Notes: generated by a model from the letters alone, not told the origin. A DNA stretch of 18,386 bases from Terana coerulea (GCA_024811115.1 JAKOGH010000974.1:1-18386), one strand, 5' to 3'. Shown: positions 10,155 through 18,386, counted from the stretch's first letter. Program-made: numbers and translations.

Positions 10155-10620
10155 CGGCTGTTTCAGATTATAATGAGAAGTGCTGTTTTTTCGCGCACAA
10201 GGACCTTCCAAAATGGTAACTTTCGACTCCTTGCCACAGCCTGCTGCACGCACCATCCCTTCAATATTGCCCAGAATATGGAGATACTACAAATATGACT
10301 TCTATGAGCATGTGTTATATATTTTATTTCATTTTCCCTGCACATGAGTTTCATGCTCACTGCAAATCTAGTCAATTGCACATTTTGCCCTACTTGTACA
10401 CAACTCAAATTCTGAATGTCAGATTGATGCTTTTGCCAGTTTTAGTTATACAAAATGACATGTAGATATGCTTGAGAACCTTCTCCGCATTTTGGCACTC
10501 ACTACAAGCATTGTTCCTGAGATGCACACAGCTCAGTTGGAAGGCAGAGTCGGAAGATTGCTTTTTAAAGGTTCTTGCATGCGAAAAAAAGGCACTTCTC
10601 ATTATAACTCGAAACAGCTG
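10155..10620. mobile_element. TA-flanked inverted-repeat element (MITE-like)
   Basis: The left end (CGGCTGTTTCAGATTATAAT from 10155) is repeated in reverse complement at the right end (to 10620). Similarity runs about 75-80 bases inwards and includes a shared ATAATGAGAAGTGC and a run of T followed by TCGC. Both ends are bordered by TA (10153-10154 and 10621-10622), which fits the TA target duplication of Tc1/mariner/pogo-type elements. The 466-bp length and lack of a transposase frame point to a non-autonomous element. The arms have diverged, so the insertion is not recent. Confidence 0.65.
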
Positions 10621-10910
10621 TAAGTTCTGCAAATGGTGTGACTCTGACTTGAGCATGGTCGACAGGCCGCCTAGCTGCTCTATACTTTGTAGCTATGGAC
10701 TACATACAAATTTGCGTTTTTGCTCAGATACTTACTTATATTGTTTACTCTCCGCAAAAGTTGAATATTGAGCGCAATACTTAAATCACAGTGAGGGAAA
10801 TAGCATGAGTAAGATGTTTTATTACATTACTCTAGCTACCATCTACTAGGTACAACTTAAATGAATATATTCAATATGAGGGTCGAGTTGACTTATACTG
10901 TACATTATTG

Positions 10911-11243
10911 ACCTGACAGGGGCCGGTTGTAACTGTGACAGTTTTGCAACGATCTGGATGAGCAGCGGCAGAGTCGGGCCTGTGACATGCTTCTAGAAAC
11001 TGGTGGTGAGCGGGCTATCTAGAGCTAAATTTGGTGTTTAATCACCATTTGACTATTGTTGTGCAGCATCTACTACTGAATACACTATTCAAGGGCATCA
11101 AGTGGGAAAGAAGGCTCATTGCGCGCAGGCCGAAAGTTTGGGGTAAGGACTTACCTGTCACAAACCAGCAGACCCTCTGTGACCGGTGACAAAACCTAGA
11201 TAGCGATAGCGGGACCCCCGCGACATGCGACACCCTGTCAGGT
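10911..11243. mobile_element. 333-bp element with 11-bp inverted ends
   Basis: ACCTGACAGGG at 10911-10921 is exactly inverted as CCCTGTCAGGT at 11233-11243. GTGACA/TGTCAC words recur just inside both ends (10936, 10980, 11156, 11178, 11188), a pattern of subterminal transposase sites. It lies just beyond the 3' end of B1 and has no counterpart beside B2. The ends could also be read as TGACAGGG...CCCTGTCA, an LTR-like TG...CA. I found no target duplication, so the class is open. Confidence 0.5.
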
Positions 11244-12973
11244 TATTAATCTACAGTAGATGCGCGATTGAATTTATTCCAGGGCTTCCTTTGACTCGTT
11301 AAACAAATGTTTGCCGACTTGGTTCACCGCGCGGCGAAGTTCGCTCATCTCCATTTCAAAAAGCCCAGCATGATAGAGTGTCCATAGCTCTGGCTTCTCA
11401 ACTTTCACAATATGGTATTCATTGCCAAGCAGCCAGGTTATCTGCAAGACGCCCACGCTGTTGATATGAAACGGGATTGTGAGCGACAGAGGCTGAAGGA
11501 TTAGAACAAGGGACAAGATCATGAGCAAGACAGATGAGATCAGTTCTATAATAAGCTAAAGGTTGACAGAGTCTCGACAGTATAAATGTGCCAACCAGAG
11601 CTCACCAGTGGTAGGCTTAGTTAGAGTAGGAGTACAAATGAGCCCAATGAATCGATATAGTATGCAAACTGTCACTTACATTCAGATGCTTCGACAACGC
11701 TTTGGCTGTGAATTACCACATAAGCGACATTGACAAACACTGGTGCTTTCCCCAATGTCCCGTAGACTTGAGCCATACCTAGATGCTAGCTGCAGAACAT
11801 ATTCTTATTCTTGGTAATCTGCACACCTACTTCTATACCATGCGACTGATGCCAAAGCCTTTCCAATACTTATATTCAGGTCGGCGAGATGGATACGTGT
11901 TGAATTAGTAGCATTCTGTGGTAAAATATCCGACATTACAAATCTGGATAAGAGTTCATGGGTTAGCATTGAGCAACAGTGAGTTTAAGATGAGGTCGCC
12001 ATGCCTTGTGAGCGCACATCTCTGAGGAAGACAAGAAGTCATTGCTCTGAGGAGAGTTTGTGATGTTTTGAGCCTCGCGTATGGAGTCGGTAGGCATAAG
12101 TAAGTCACCCAGTTGGGTATCATCGCGAGGCACTCACCACAATTGCCGAAGGTCTGCGGAGAGGCTGGACGCTTGTTGTCCAATTTTTCCACACGGTATC
12201 ACGGCCGCCAGTGGGCGAGGCAACTCGATGCCTGGTTCTCAAGTCTCCGGCCGGAATGCTTACGATAAAAGCTCGTAGACGCTGATATCACATGCAAGCA
12301 GTCAGAACGAATGAATGACAACGGGTCTAAATGTTGACATTAGCACTTATCTCAGATGTTAAGCAAACAGCCCACCATTTAGAGTGCTTTGCACCCAGTG
12401 GTTAATACAGGCCGATCCGCAGGGTGTTCCCAGCAACCCCATTGTAGTCGATGATCGGGATCCAGGACGACGATACGCCTGTAAGCGCCCTGAGCGGAAA
12501 CCCGAAATTGCCTTTTTCGTCACCACGCTCTACGATCGCCTATAGACCCCGACACCACCCCGAAGCACCGAGCCACTGACGCCCCGAACTACTCTCCCGA
12601 GATTCCTTTAACGGCGCCCTCCGTCACGCCAGTCCAGAGCCTGTGCAGTCCCCGCAACAGAAAAGGCCACTAGTCCAGCATGCGCCATGTCAGCCCCGCG
12701 AGCTCCCCGCCCCGGACTTAGGCACGTACCTAACTACGACCAAGACAGCGACACTGCGTTGTGCGCCGCCCACAAGTCTTTTCCAGCGCACGGACGGCAT
12801 TCGACCTGGCCCCGCACCGTGTTTCATGGGTGTGCTCGGTGCCCGTGTGGCGCACGGCATATCCTTGGTTAGTGTGATCCCGACCGGTCTTTCCTTATCT
12901 GTACTCACTTTTATCCAAACCACTTTTATTCTCTCTGACGCGCCCATTAGCTCTACCAGCAGGCACGAGCCCG

Positions 12974-12981
12974 TATAAATA
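12974..12981 (+). promoter_or_regulatory. TATA box within the GC-rich insert
   Basis: A TATAAATA motif sits in an otherwise GC-rich context, followed by pyrimidine-rich blocks (13010-13030 and 13150-13192) leading to the ATG at 13193. This is the arrangement of a strong fungal core promoter; activity is inferred only. Confidence 0.35.
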
Positions 12982-13192
12982 CTCCGCAGACATACTTTCT
13001 GCAAATACAAGTTACCTTTCCCCTCTTCACGCCGCCACGCGTTGACTACAAGTACATTGGTGCTTCTTGCAGATCCCGCCCGCCCACTGTGCCCGCCGTC
13101 GTCGGGCTGGGCCTGACTCAACTTCGAGTCTTGCCCGGTCCCCTGCACGTCATCCCCCAAGTCTCTCAGCTTCTGCTCTCTCTCTGTCCCCC

Positions 13193-13342
13193 ATGCACCC
13201 GCCGCCCGACCATTACCTCCCGAGGTCTCCGGTCTCGACTCCTGCTGGCACTTCCGCCGCAGAGCCAAGCGACGTCCCCACTCACACACATAAACCGCTC
13301 TCCGACTCCTGCTTTGGCCCGAGCCCGCTGTCTGTGGGCTAG
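13193..13342 (+). CDS. Short Pro/Ser/Thr-rich open frame, possibly a captured N-terminus
   Basis: The 49-codon frame begins MHPPPDHYLPRSP after a long pyrimidine tract and ends at a TAG stop. The composition is low-complexity (Pro, Ser, Thr, His), as in disordered N-termini of fungal regulators. No domain is visible and there is no convincing downstream exon. It may be the truncated first exon of a captured gene, or not coding at all. Confidence 0.2.
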   Translation: MHPPPDHYLPRSPVSTPAGTSAAEPSDVPTHTHKPLSDSCFGPSPLSVG

Positions 13343-13980
13343 TGTTGGGTGTCGCACCCGAGGCGCGCGCAGCGGATCAACGAAACATAAATGGAGCTGA
13401 CAGGCTGCAAGGCCCTGTGCTGCAGAGGTGCACGCTGGTGCAAATGCATCGCCAGTGGCTGAGAGCGGCGTAGCTGCTTGCTTATATTAGTAATACGACT
13501 AAGTAGTTGAGAGGCGCACACGACTCAAAGGTAGCTGCCAGAAGTGCCTTTCAAATCATAGTTGAACTCGAATTTCTGCGAGCCTACAATGTCCATGGGA
13601 AGAGCCGGTCTGCTCGGCATCGGGAAGCGCTGCGCACCACTTCAAAAGTGACCGCGCTGACCTCGACCTGTCCCACAGCAGAGGGCACGGAAGGAATAAT
13701 GTCGTACACTGTGTTGTCTATAAGCCAATGGTCGGAAATTCTCCAACAAAACGCAGGACGTCATAGCTGCACATTCACATATCAGTGTACTGCGGTCTGC
13801 ATCTTTACCAGCTTCAAGCACTTACTCAGGCAATGATACACTGTTAACCAGCGCCCGCACATGTTGTGTGATTTTTTTTTGGTCTCCTTTGTTTTACGTC
13901 TGTCAGGGATATCCCTATGGTGGACGTATATGTCGCGATTCATACAGCATCGGTATTGTGTTGTCAAGGCAACCGCATGG

Positions 13981-14273
13981 TGTAGAAGTGCAGCGCCTAT
14001 AGCGGCGTACACTCCTACCGAGGCCTAGAGGAAGCTAGGATGGTTACTCACCTGATAGGCTGGTTTGGATACTCAAAGGTGGGCTGAGAGTTGTTAGAGT
14101 CTTGTTAGAGTATGGCGCAGAGGGCTGCCTTATATACAATACAGGGTGGCTGTACTACAAACAGACACAAATAGGTACCAGGACAATAGACAATAGGCAT
14201 CGTCATGGTGGATCCTGGTAGAACAATAGAGAAGATGTGAGCAGAGCGCTTACGGCGTCTATCTGACTCAACA
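13981..14273 (-). mobile_element. Solo LTR inserted in an exon of B1
   Basis: The 293-bp element starts TGTTGAGTCA and ends CTTCTACA on the minus strand (TGT...ACA ends). It is bordered by a 5-bp direct repeat, CATGG on the plus strand, at 13976-13980 and 14274-14278. It carries TATATAAGG (about 14130) and a donor-like CAGGTGAGTA (14042-14053), typical of a retrotransposon LTR with promoter. Paralogue B2 is uninterrupted at the same point: its codons for SLLHVEAFN pass through a single CCATG. The insertion therefore post-dates the A-B duplication. No internal retroelement coding region is present. Confidence 0.8.
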
Positions 14274-14514
14274 CATGGAATAGGCTGGGAAAGGTGATGT
14301 GTAGCACGTACACCCCGGAGAGATACATGCCGATCAGCAGGACGCCGAATGCGGCAGTTGTAAGCTGTATCTGCTGTATAATCGCGGAGATGGACGAGCC
14401 GAGGCCCAGCCACGCAGAAGCCTTGTCATGAATCGCCGTGAGTGTCTGTCGAGTGCGAAGATCACGCTGCAGGGCGAGTTGCTGGGTGCACAACACACAG
14501 ATTGCAACGTAGAG

Positions 14515-14567
14515 CTACGAAATCTTCGGTGAGCGTGCGTGGGGCGCAAAACTGAGATTGACCATAC
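14515..14567 (-). other. Intron 1 of B1
   Basis: This 53-nt intron has donor GTATGG and acceptor TTCGTAG. Splicing joins ...TQAFGT to LYVAICVLCTQQLAL and restores the frame that continues through the next hydrophobic segment. Without splicing the frame is lost. Confidence 0.75.
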
Positions 14568-14934
14568 CGTCCCAAAGGCTTGCGTAATAACTATCACGAT
14601 TGTCGGAAATCTCAAGTTTGCGGAGGTGTCGAAGTTGACCACCAACGCTTGCCCATAATGATGCGAGTATACGATAAACAAGGCCACATGAATGAGGATC
14701 AAGCCTACATGCAGGACTGCACGTGTAAACACGGCGGTTCCGTGAAGACTCGACGCTTCCATCTTCGTCTGGCGCCGACGATAGGTGGGGGAAGAGGGGA
14801 GTAGTGGACTTGTGGTGTGGTCCGCTTCCTCCTTCAAGTTCCCAGCAGGTTGAAAGCTAGCCATCGTTGTGTTCTGTGCTGAAGTGTACTTTCGTCAGGA
14901 GGATCTAAAACTCAAAAATGCGAAAGTGAGGGTG

Positions 14935-14941
14935 TATATAT
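14935..14941 (-). promoter_or_regulatory. TATA box of B1
   Basis: The minus strand reads ATATATACACC about 71 nt upstream of the B1 start at 14864. The intervening leader has no in-frame upstream ATG that would compete. It fits a TATA-type core promoter. Confidence 0.5.
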
Positions 14942-15326
14942 GACTGGCAGAAGGCCGCTGATTGAGGGGGAAAGAGGCTCTGTTTTACCCACGCACGGCC
15001 GTAGTACGTGAACTGTTGACGTACACCACGTGTTGGTCGTGTAGCTATCAATCTATCGTAGTCGAGGATATGAACGACTGATATCCGGATCTGCCATACG
15101 GTGCCCTGCCAACCATAAGATCATCAGCAAGTATTAAAGTTAAGCGGATCCTGCAAGACCAACAATATAAGGGCAGCACTTCACTTGCCACCTTGTTGAT
15201 ATGGCCATTTGCATTGCCCGCGCTCTAACATCGAGAGTTTGCCTAGCAGAACGTCGTGATGCAGCACTCAGAATCCGAAGAGCAGAATCTAGACTGATCC
15301 GGTCAACAGAACCTTATCAAGAATGT
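14942..15326. other. Intergenic region between A3 and B1
   Basis: This lies between the A3 stop and the B1 promoter; both genes run on the minus strand, so it holds the 3' end of A3 and the upstream region of B1. It contains a small inverted pair, GTACGT/ACGTAC (about 15004-15024). No other feature is seen. If the last A3 exon is spliced differently, some A3 coding sequence could extend into its right edge. Confidence 0.4.
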
Positions 15327-17712
15327 TCAGTACTCTCGGTCAGCGAAGGTAACAGGCGGAGTACTTACGCGTATTGGTGTTGATCTCAATCTACACAATG
15401 TCAGATTGGAGACTCGTGTTTGCAAGACCTCCAATCGCAGTGCTGGAGACCAAAGTAAATTATATTGCACGGCGAGACCCCTACTTTGATGTACAAGGGT
15501 CAAAGTCCCCTTTCCCCGGAACCTTGGCAATCCAAATGCTGTTTCGTCTTCACGCACCGTCATCTCTACTATCCCGCCTTCCTTCCACCCGCTAACCAAC
15601 TGCGGCACGACCACGAGCGACGTGCACCCAGAGAGGAGCACATCGCGCACCAACTTGTGCTCGCGTTGCATCCCAAGGAAAAGTAGCCGTTGCATGGTCT
15701 CCGAGGCCGTCCCCGTCCGTAGGGTGAGCTCCCGGGAGTCGCTGTGGAGGTCCGAAGATATTGGCCGAGAGCCTTCCAGCTCGGGCGGGAGCAATGACAG
15801 CGTCGAGTCGTACAGTATCGGACATACTGTACCAGATACTGCGTCGACGAGTCTCCAGTGGCAAGCCGGGTCGTTGAAGCTGGTGGCAGGCGCCATGTCG
15901 ACTATACTGGTGGTTCTGGCTTCGCAAAGTAACTTTCCGGAGCCTAAGTTCCTTAAAGCGAAGCCGCCGTTTCGCGGAAGGACCTTCCACATGTGACATA
16001 CATTTGTTGGGTCGAAGGCGCCAGAGTTCACGGCAATGTGCCTCCAACCCCAGTGATCCAACGTCGCCGGCTTCCCAGGCCAAGGGCCGGCAACGACCGC
16101 GAACATGTCGTCGTATCTGTCGGTCTCTTGCGACGTGTGCACAAAGTGCCAGGTGCTGGCGGTGGCGGCGTCCGACTGCAGTATGACGTTCGAGCCGCGG
16201 TTGCGATCGGGTAGGATGGTTGCATACCGACCGGACGACATGTTCTGCAGGCGGAACTCCCGGCGGACAAGACTGAAATTTGAGGGTTCCAGAGTCACTG
16301 GACGGAGAGGTGGACGGGGATGAGCGGCGGAGGTGGGGAAACGGACGAGAGCCCATTCTTGGGCTGCCGAGGGTCCGTCAGGGTTGAGAGGGACCGTGTG
16401 GAGATACTCGCAGTTGCCGCCAGCGGGACAGTTGCCGGTGAGAACCGAACCAGGGCCATAGCTGCGAATCATGCAGTAGTCTAGCCTGTATAAGTGGTAT
16501 ATTCGTGAATTATCCAAGTGACAGGATAGCAGTACGCACGAGTTCGTCGGCCTGGTACCATAGAAGCCCCATGTCTGGTTCATCCCTCCATGCGCTGATT
16601 GACAAATTATCTGAGTGCCCGCTTCCGTCGATCCGCACCATACATCAAGGACAGCACCGGTTGCCAAGTTCCGGATTGTGTATTCAAGGTCTTTTCCTCC
16701 TCTCGAGTAGACTGTCCAAAGCTGGTATGACGATATGTCTTCGCGGAACGTGGCGACATACGCGTGAACATATGACGGAGACGGCTTTTTGTGCTCGGTT
16801 TCGATGACGCGGTCGTTGCCAGCATTTCGTATCAGGTAGATGCCTTCGGGTATATGTAGCGGAGTGTTTGTCACCAGGGTAGGGCGTGGCTAGATAGGAA
16901 TCAGACCAATAATGTGTAACAGGTATTCAGACTATCTACCGATAGTGATATATTGGCCAGCTGTTGGGCCATTTGCTGATGCGCTATGCGGAGGCTAACG
17001 CTAGATTGAATCTTCATACATAGCCAATTAGTGATGAACCGGAAGGAGCAGCTTCGCTGGCGCACCTCAAAGATTTGGAAGGCATGTGTGAGCTGAGTAT
17101 CAAGTGACTTCACGGCTTCCGCGTCTTCGGACTTGTTCAAGTATTTCTTGTACGATCTGCGCGTTGCCAGTTCTTGTGTGAATGTGAGAATCTCGGTCAT
17201 AGTCCTGCGAGTTCCAACGTCTTCTTCAGCGCCTGCAAATCTGCTGAGAAGTTGGGTACGCACTCGTGCAGGTGTTGAAGGTCGTTCTCGAGTTGTCCGC
17301 GGATGCTGTCTGCAGCGCCCTCGCATGATCGAGCGACCGCAATGATGATGTCCTTCGCTCGCAGACCGAGCTTGCGCAGAGCTTCATTTGTGGATTGAAC
17401 TTCCTGTGAAAGGGAGAGAGGTGAGGTTATACACGCAGTGCATACGACAGCAAGTGGACGCACCTCCATGACCTCAATGATCTTAACTCCAACACTTGCG
17501 ATGTACTTCACGCATGGCAGCGTATCTACGGCCTCCAAGACATCCTTCAACGCGCCCAATGCTGCACCCGAGGTACTGATGAGGGTGCTGGTCGAGGATT
17601 TCGGTGAGGTGACAAGATCGCGGACCGATGAGAAACTGGAAGACGACGAGGAGGAGTGGGAAGGACGAGTCGAGAAAGGGATCGGCGGACTATACGGCGC
17701 TCTGTCGCTCAT
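15327..17712 (-). CDS. Gene A3: HeLo/MLKL-NTD-like domain fused to two ricin-B-like beta-trefoils
   Basis: Spliced from six exons: 17712-17464, 17403-17264, 17204-17066, 17011-16940, 16889-16540 and 16485-15327. These sum to 2109 nt, an exact frame of 702 codons plus stop. Residues 1-45 are a Ser/Pro-rich tail. Residues about 48-185 are helical, with the pattern LGALKDVLEAVDTLP.VKYIA, then RSYKKYLNKSED and LTHAFQIFEIQ, resembling the fungal MLKL-NTD/HeLo four-helix family. A first trefoil starts near residue 213, with QLW (256-258), QTW (305-307) and QEW (359-361), the QxW signature of ricin-B folds. A second starts near 394 (FRLQNMSSGRY), with TW (428-429), MW (482-483) and HW (526-527). Residues about 540-640 form an unknown domain, conserved in relics A1 and A2. 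There is no signal peptide, so a cytosolic protein is likely. By family analogy the helical part may disrupt membranes and the lectin part may sense glycans or lipids; both roles are inference. The C-terminal exon end is uncertain. Confidence 0.75.
16486..16539 (-). other. Intron 5 of gene A3
   Basis: This 54-nt intron has donor GTGCGT and acceptor TTATACAG. It lies inside the first trefoil, shortly after the QTW motif. Its length is a multiple of three without an in-frame stop, so it would add 18 residues if retained. Confidence 0.65.
16890..16939 (-). other. Intron 4 of gene A3, linking helical and lectin parts
   Basis: This 50-nt intron has donor GTAGAT and acceptor TATCTAG. It sits at the border between the helical domain and the first trefoil, as expected for domain fusion by exon joining. 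Read-through would hit a stop near its end. Confidence 0.65.
17012..17065 (-). other. Intron 3 of gene A3
   Basis: This 54-nt intron has donor GTGCGC and acceptor ATGAAG. The exon junction FQIFE|IQSSVS is supported by relic A1, where FQIFE is followed by a GTAAGA...CCAG intron and then a sequence aligning with IQSSVSLRIA. The non-pyrimidine acceptor in A3 is weak. Confidence 0.65.
17205..17263 (-). other. Intron 2 of gene A3
   Basis: This 59-nt intron has donor GTGCGT and acceptor CTCGCAG. Without splicing the frame ends at a TGA just after the acceptor. Splicing joins DLQHLHE to TMTEILTF. The same junction is readable in relic A1 (DLQQLTE to TMHEILAF) across a 55-nt intron, which is independent support. 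Confidence 0.8.
17404..17463 (-). other. Intron 1 of gene A3
   Basis: This 60-nt intron has donor GTGCGT and acceptor TTTCACAG. It would add 20 residues in frame if retained, so an unspliced read also stays open. Relic A1 has the same GAGGTGCGTCC donor context after its KAMEIIE-like codons. Confidence 0.75.
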
Positions 17713-18386
17713 GCTAAACAACCTGTAAAGTAGCAAGAGTCAGAAGGATATCGTTGCCAAAGAAAGCACAAGCTGGCCTGTAGGAAGGCGGTGCTCTAAG
17801 CCATTGTGCAGCGTTTTGGCGGCTGCGAGCTGCGCTATTGATGCGTTCTTGGTGCGTTGATGGCATGGTGACCAAGCATTTCCAGGACTCTAGGATTGAA
17901 TGCAAGCTCGTCGGAAGATCTGAGAAATGGGTTATGCCGGATGCTATAGAAGATACAGCACAGTATACGCCAGAGGCCTGAGGCTTGAGCCTGCAGAGTG
18001 GATGGTGGTTGAGTCGAAGGAAAGAAGCTGCAAACAGGTCAAGCGGCAAACGCCACGAAGCAAGGCGCCAAAAACAATCATGGCCGTGTGAACGCTGGAT
18101 GCATAACCCGTCGGTGTCTTCGAACACACTGATATTCTAAGCCATACACCAAGGGTAATAATATACAGGTAGACTGTTAAGGTAACCGCGCTTTCGAAGC
18201 CTATCGGGCTCCTACTGCTCATGGTGACCGGTGTATGCCAGTATCCGAAGCATTGAACACTTATCATCAAAAAGTACGGTATACTTAAAAGTCTGCCTGG
18301 GGAGACTGCGGTCTACTACCGAACGCATCCTAAGCTCTATGCTTCGCGCACCACCTATTGCCCTCCGCTGTGCATACACAGTAGAA
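17713..18386. other. Upstream region of gene A3; no gene identified
   Basis: On the minus strand two overlapping frames (18270-17944 and 18127-17714) are open for 108 and 137 codons. One includes a hydrophobic stretch (AVTLTVYLYIITLGVWL). Neither has a recognisable domain, and neither matches the region upstream of relic A1. No TATA box stands within 100 nt of the A3 start. CTTTACAG lies just upstream of the ATG and could be the 3' splice site of a leader intron, which would place the promoter farther right. Confidence 0.35.

Larger units (their letters stand above)
12330..13540. other. GC-rich insert or replacement inside B1
   Basis: Similarity between B1 and B2 stops near 13540 and resumes near 12315. 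B2 has about 330 bases in the corresponding gap and B1 about 1.2 kb. The segment is markedly richer in G+C and CpG than its surroundings. On the plus strand it resembles a gene 5' end: TATAAATA at 12974-12981, a C/T-rich leader, and an ATG at 13193 opening a 49-codon Pro/Ser/Thr-rich frame (to 13342). I recognise no protein. A captured promoter and leader from another locus, or part of a GC-rich retroelement, are the main options. Confidence 0.4.
11274..14864 (-). pseudogene. B1: fungal multi-pass membrane protein gene, interrupted
   Basis: The likely start is M at 14864, 71 nt below a TATA box. The N-terminal tail is hydrophilic (about 45 residues), followed by a helix (VLHVGLILIHVALFIVYSHH), a second helix (LRFPTIVIVITQAFGT), a 53-nt intron (14567-14515, GTATGG...TTCGTAG), then LYVAICVLCTQQLAL, RQTLTAIHDKASAW and a hydrophobic segment ending YLSGVYVLHITFPSLF. 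The remaining exons are scattered: VLRFVGEF near 13755, ADLNISIGKALASVAWY near 11880, and a C-terminal block LQITWLLGNE.....KPEL near 11440 running to a stop at 11274. I associate this layout with an uncharacterised Agaricomycete membrane protein family; its function is unknown to me. Breaks: a solo LTR at 13981-14273, a one-base loss near 13720, and replacement of the middle by a GC-rich segment (about 12330-13540). A truncated N-terminal product remains possible. Confidence 0.7.

Noticed and set aside
12690..13289. A 199-codon minus-strand open frame in the GC-rich segment
   Set aside because: It is the longest simple frame there, but it has no recognisable domain, a composition expected from GC-rich DNA, and no start context. 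Open frames of this length are common by chance at high G+C.
13343..13540. A TGTTGGGTGTCGCACCC start that looks like another LTR end
   Set aside because: I could not find a partner terminus or a duplicated target site.
15592..16356. A 254-codon frame overlapping gene A3 in another minus-strand frame
   Set aside because: It is rich in Arg, Pro and His, lies wholly inside the A3 lectin exon and lacks any family pattern. It is a shadow of the real coding frame.
1..18386. CRISPR array, rRNA or tRNA genes, bacterial operons
   Set aside because: No regularly spaced repeats, no conserved rRNA blocks and no cloverleaf sequences were seen, and the gene structure with short introns is fungal.

Overview
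The window looks like an accessory, repeat-rich region of a filamentous basidiomycete, probably an Agaricomycete. Several things point there: very short introns (50-60 nt) with GTGCGT/GTAAGT-type donors, a multi-pass membrane protein family that I associate with Agaricomycetes, LTR-type retroelement remnants, and no bacterial features. I cannot name the species.

The right half carries the only gene that reads as intact. It is a six-exon, minus-strand gene (gene A3, 17712 to 15327) predicted to encode 702 residues. Its N-terminal all-helical domain resembles the fungal HeLo / MLKL-N-terminal four-helix-bundle family. Two ricin-B-like beta-trefoil segments and a C-terminal beta-rich domain of unknown type follow. 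Known fungal HeLo/HELL domains permeabilise membranes in regulated cell death, so a sensor (lectin) plus executioner (helical bundle) reading is attractive, but it is inference. Downstream on the same strand lies gene B1 (14864 to 11274), a membrane protein gene of an uncharacterised fungal family. B1 is broken by a solo-LTR insertion with a 5-bp target duplication, by a frameshift, and by replacement of its middle with a GC-rich segment of about 1 kb.

The left half repeats the same two-gene theme in decayed form, again all on the minus strand. From right to left the order is A3, B1, A2 (10110-9118, with an internal deletion of about 1.2 kb), B2 (about 8540-6330, AT-rich) and A1 (5004-2698, with frameshifts and a stop). 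The locus is therefore a tandem A-B-A-B-A array. The relics are CpG-poor relative to A3. Where A2 and A3 align over 56 bases, all five CpGs of A3 are TpG or CpA in A2, the signature of methylated-cytosine deamination. A1 ends beside an inverted copy of its own 3' part (2425-2544).

Other mobile DNA: a TA-flanked inverted-repeat element (10155-10620), an element with 11-bp inverted ends (10911-11243), a solo LTR (13981-14273), and an LTR-like promoter stretch (about 5830-6310). Positions 1-2430, 5110-5830, 8540-9030 and 17713-18386 hold no gene I can support beyond scraps described in the entries.
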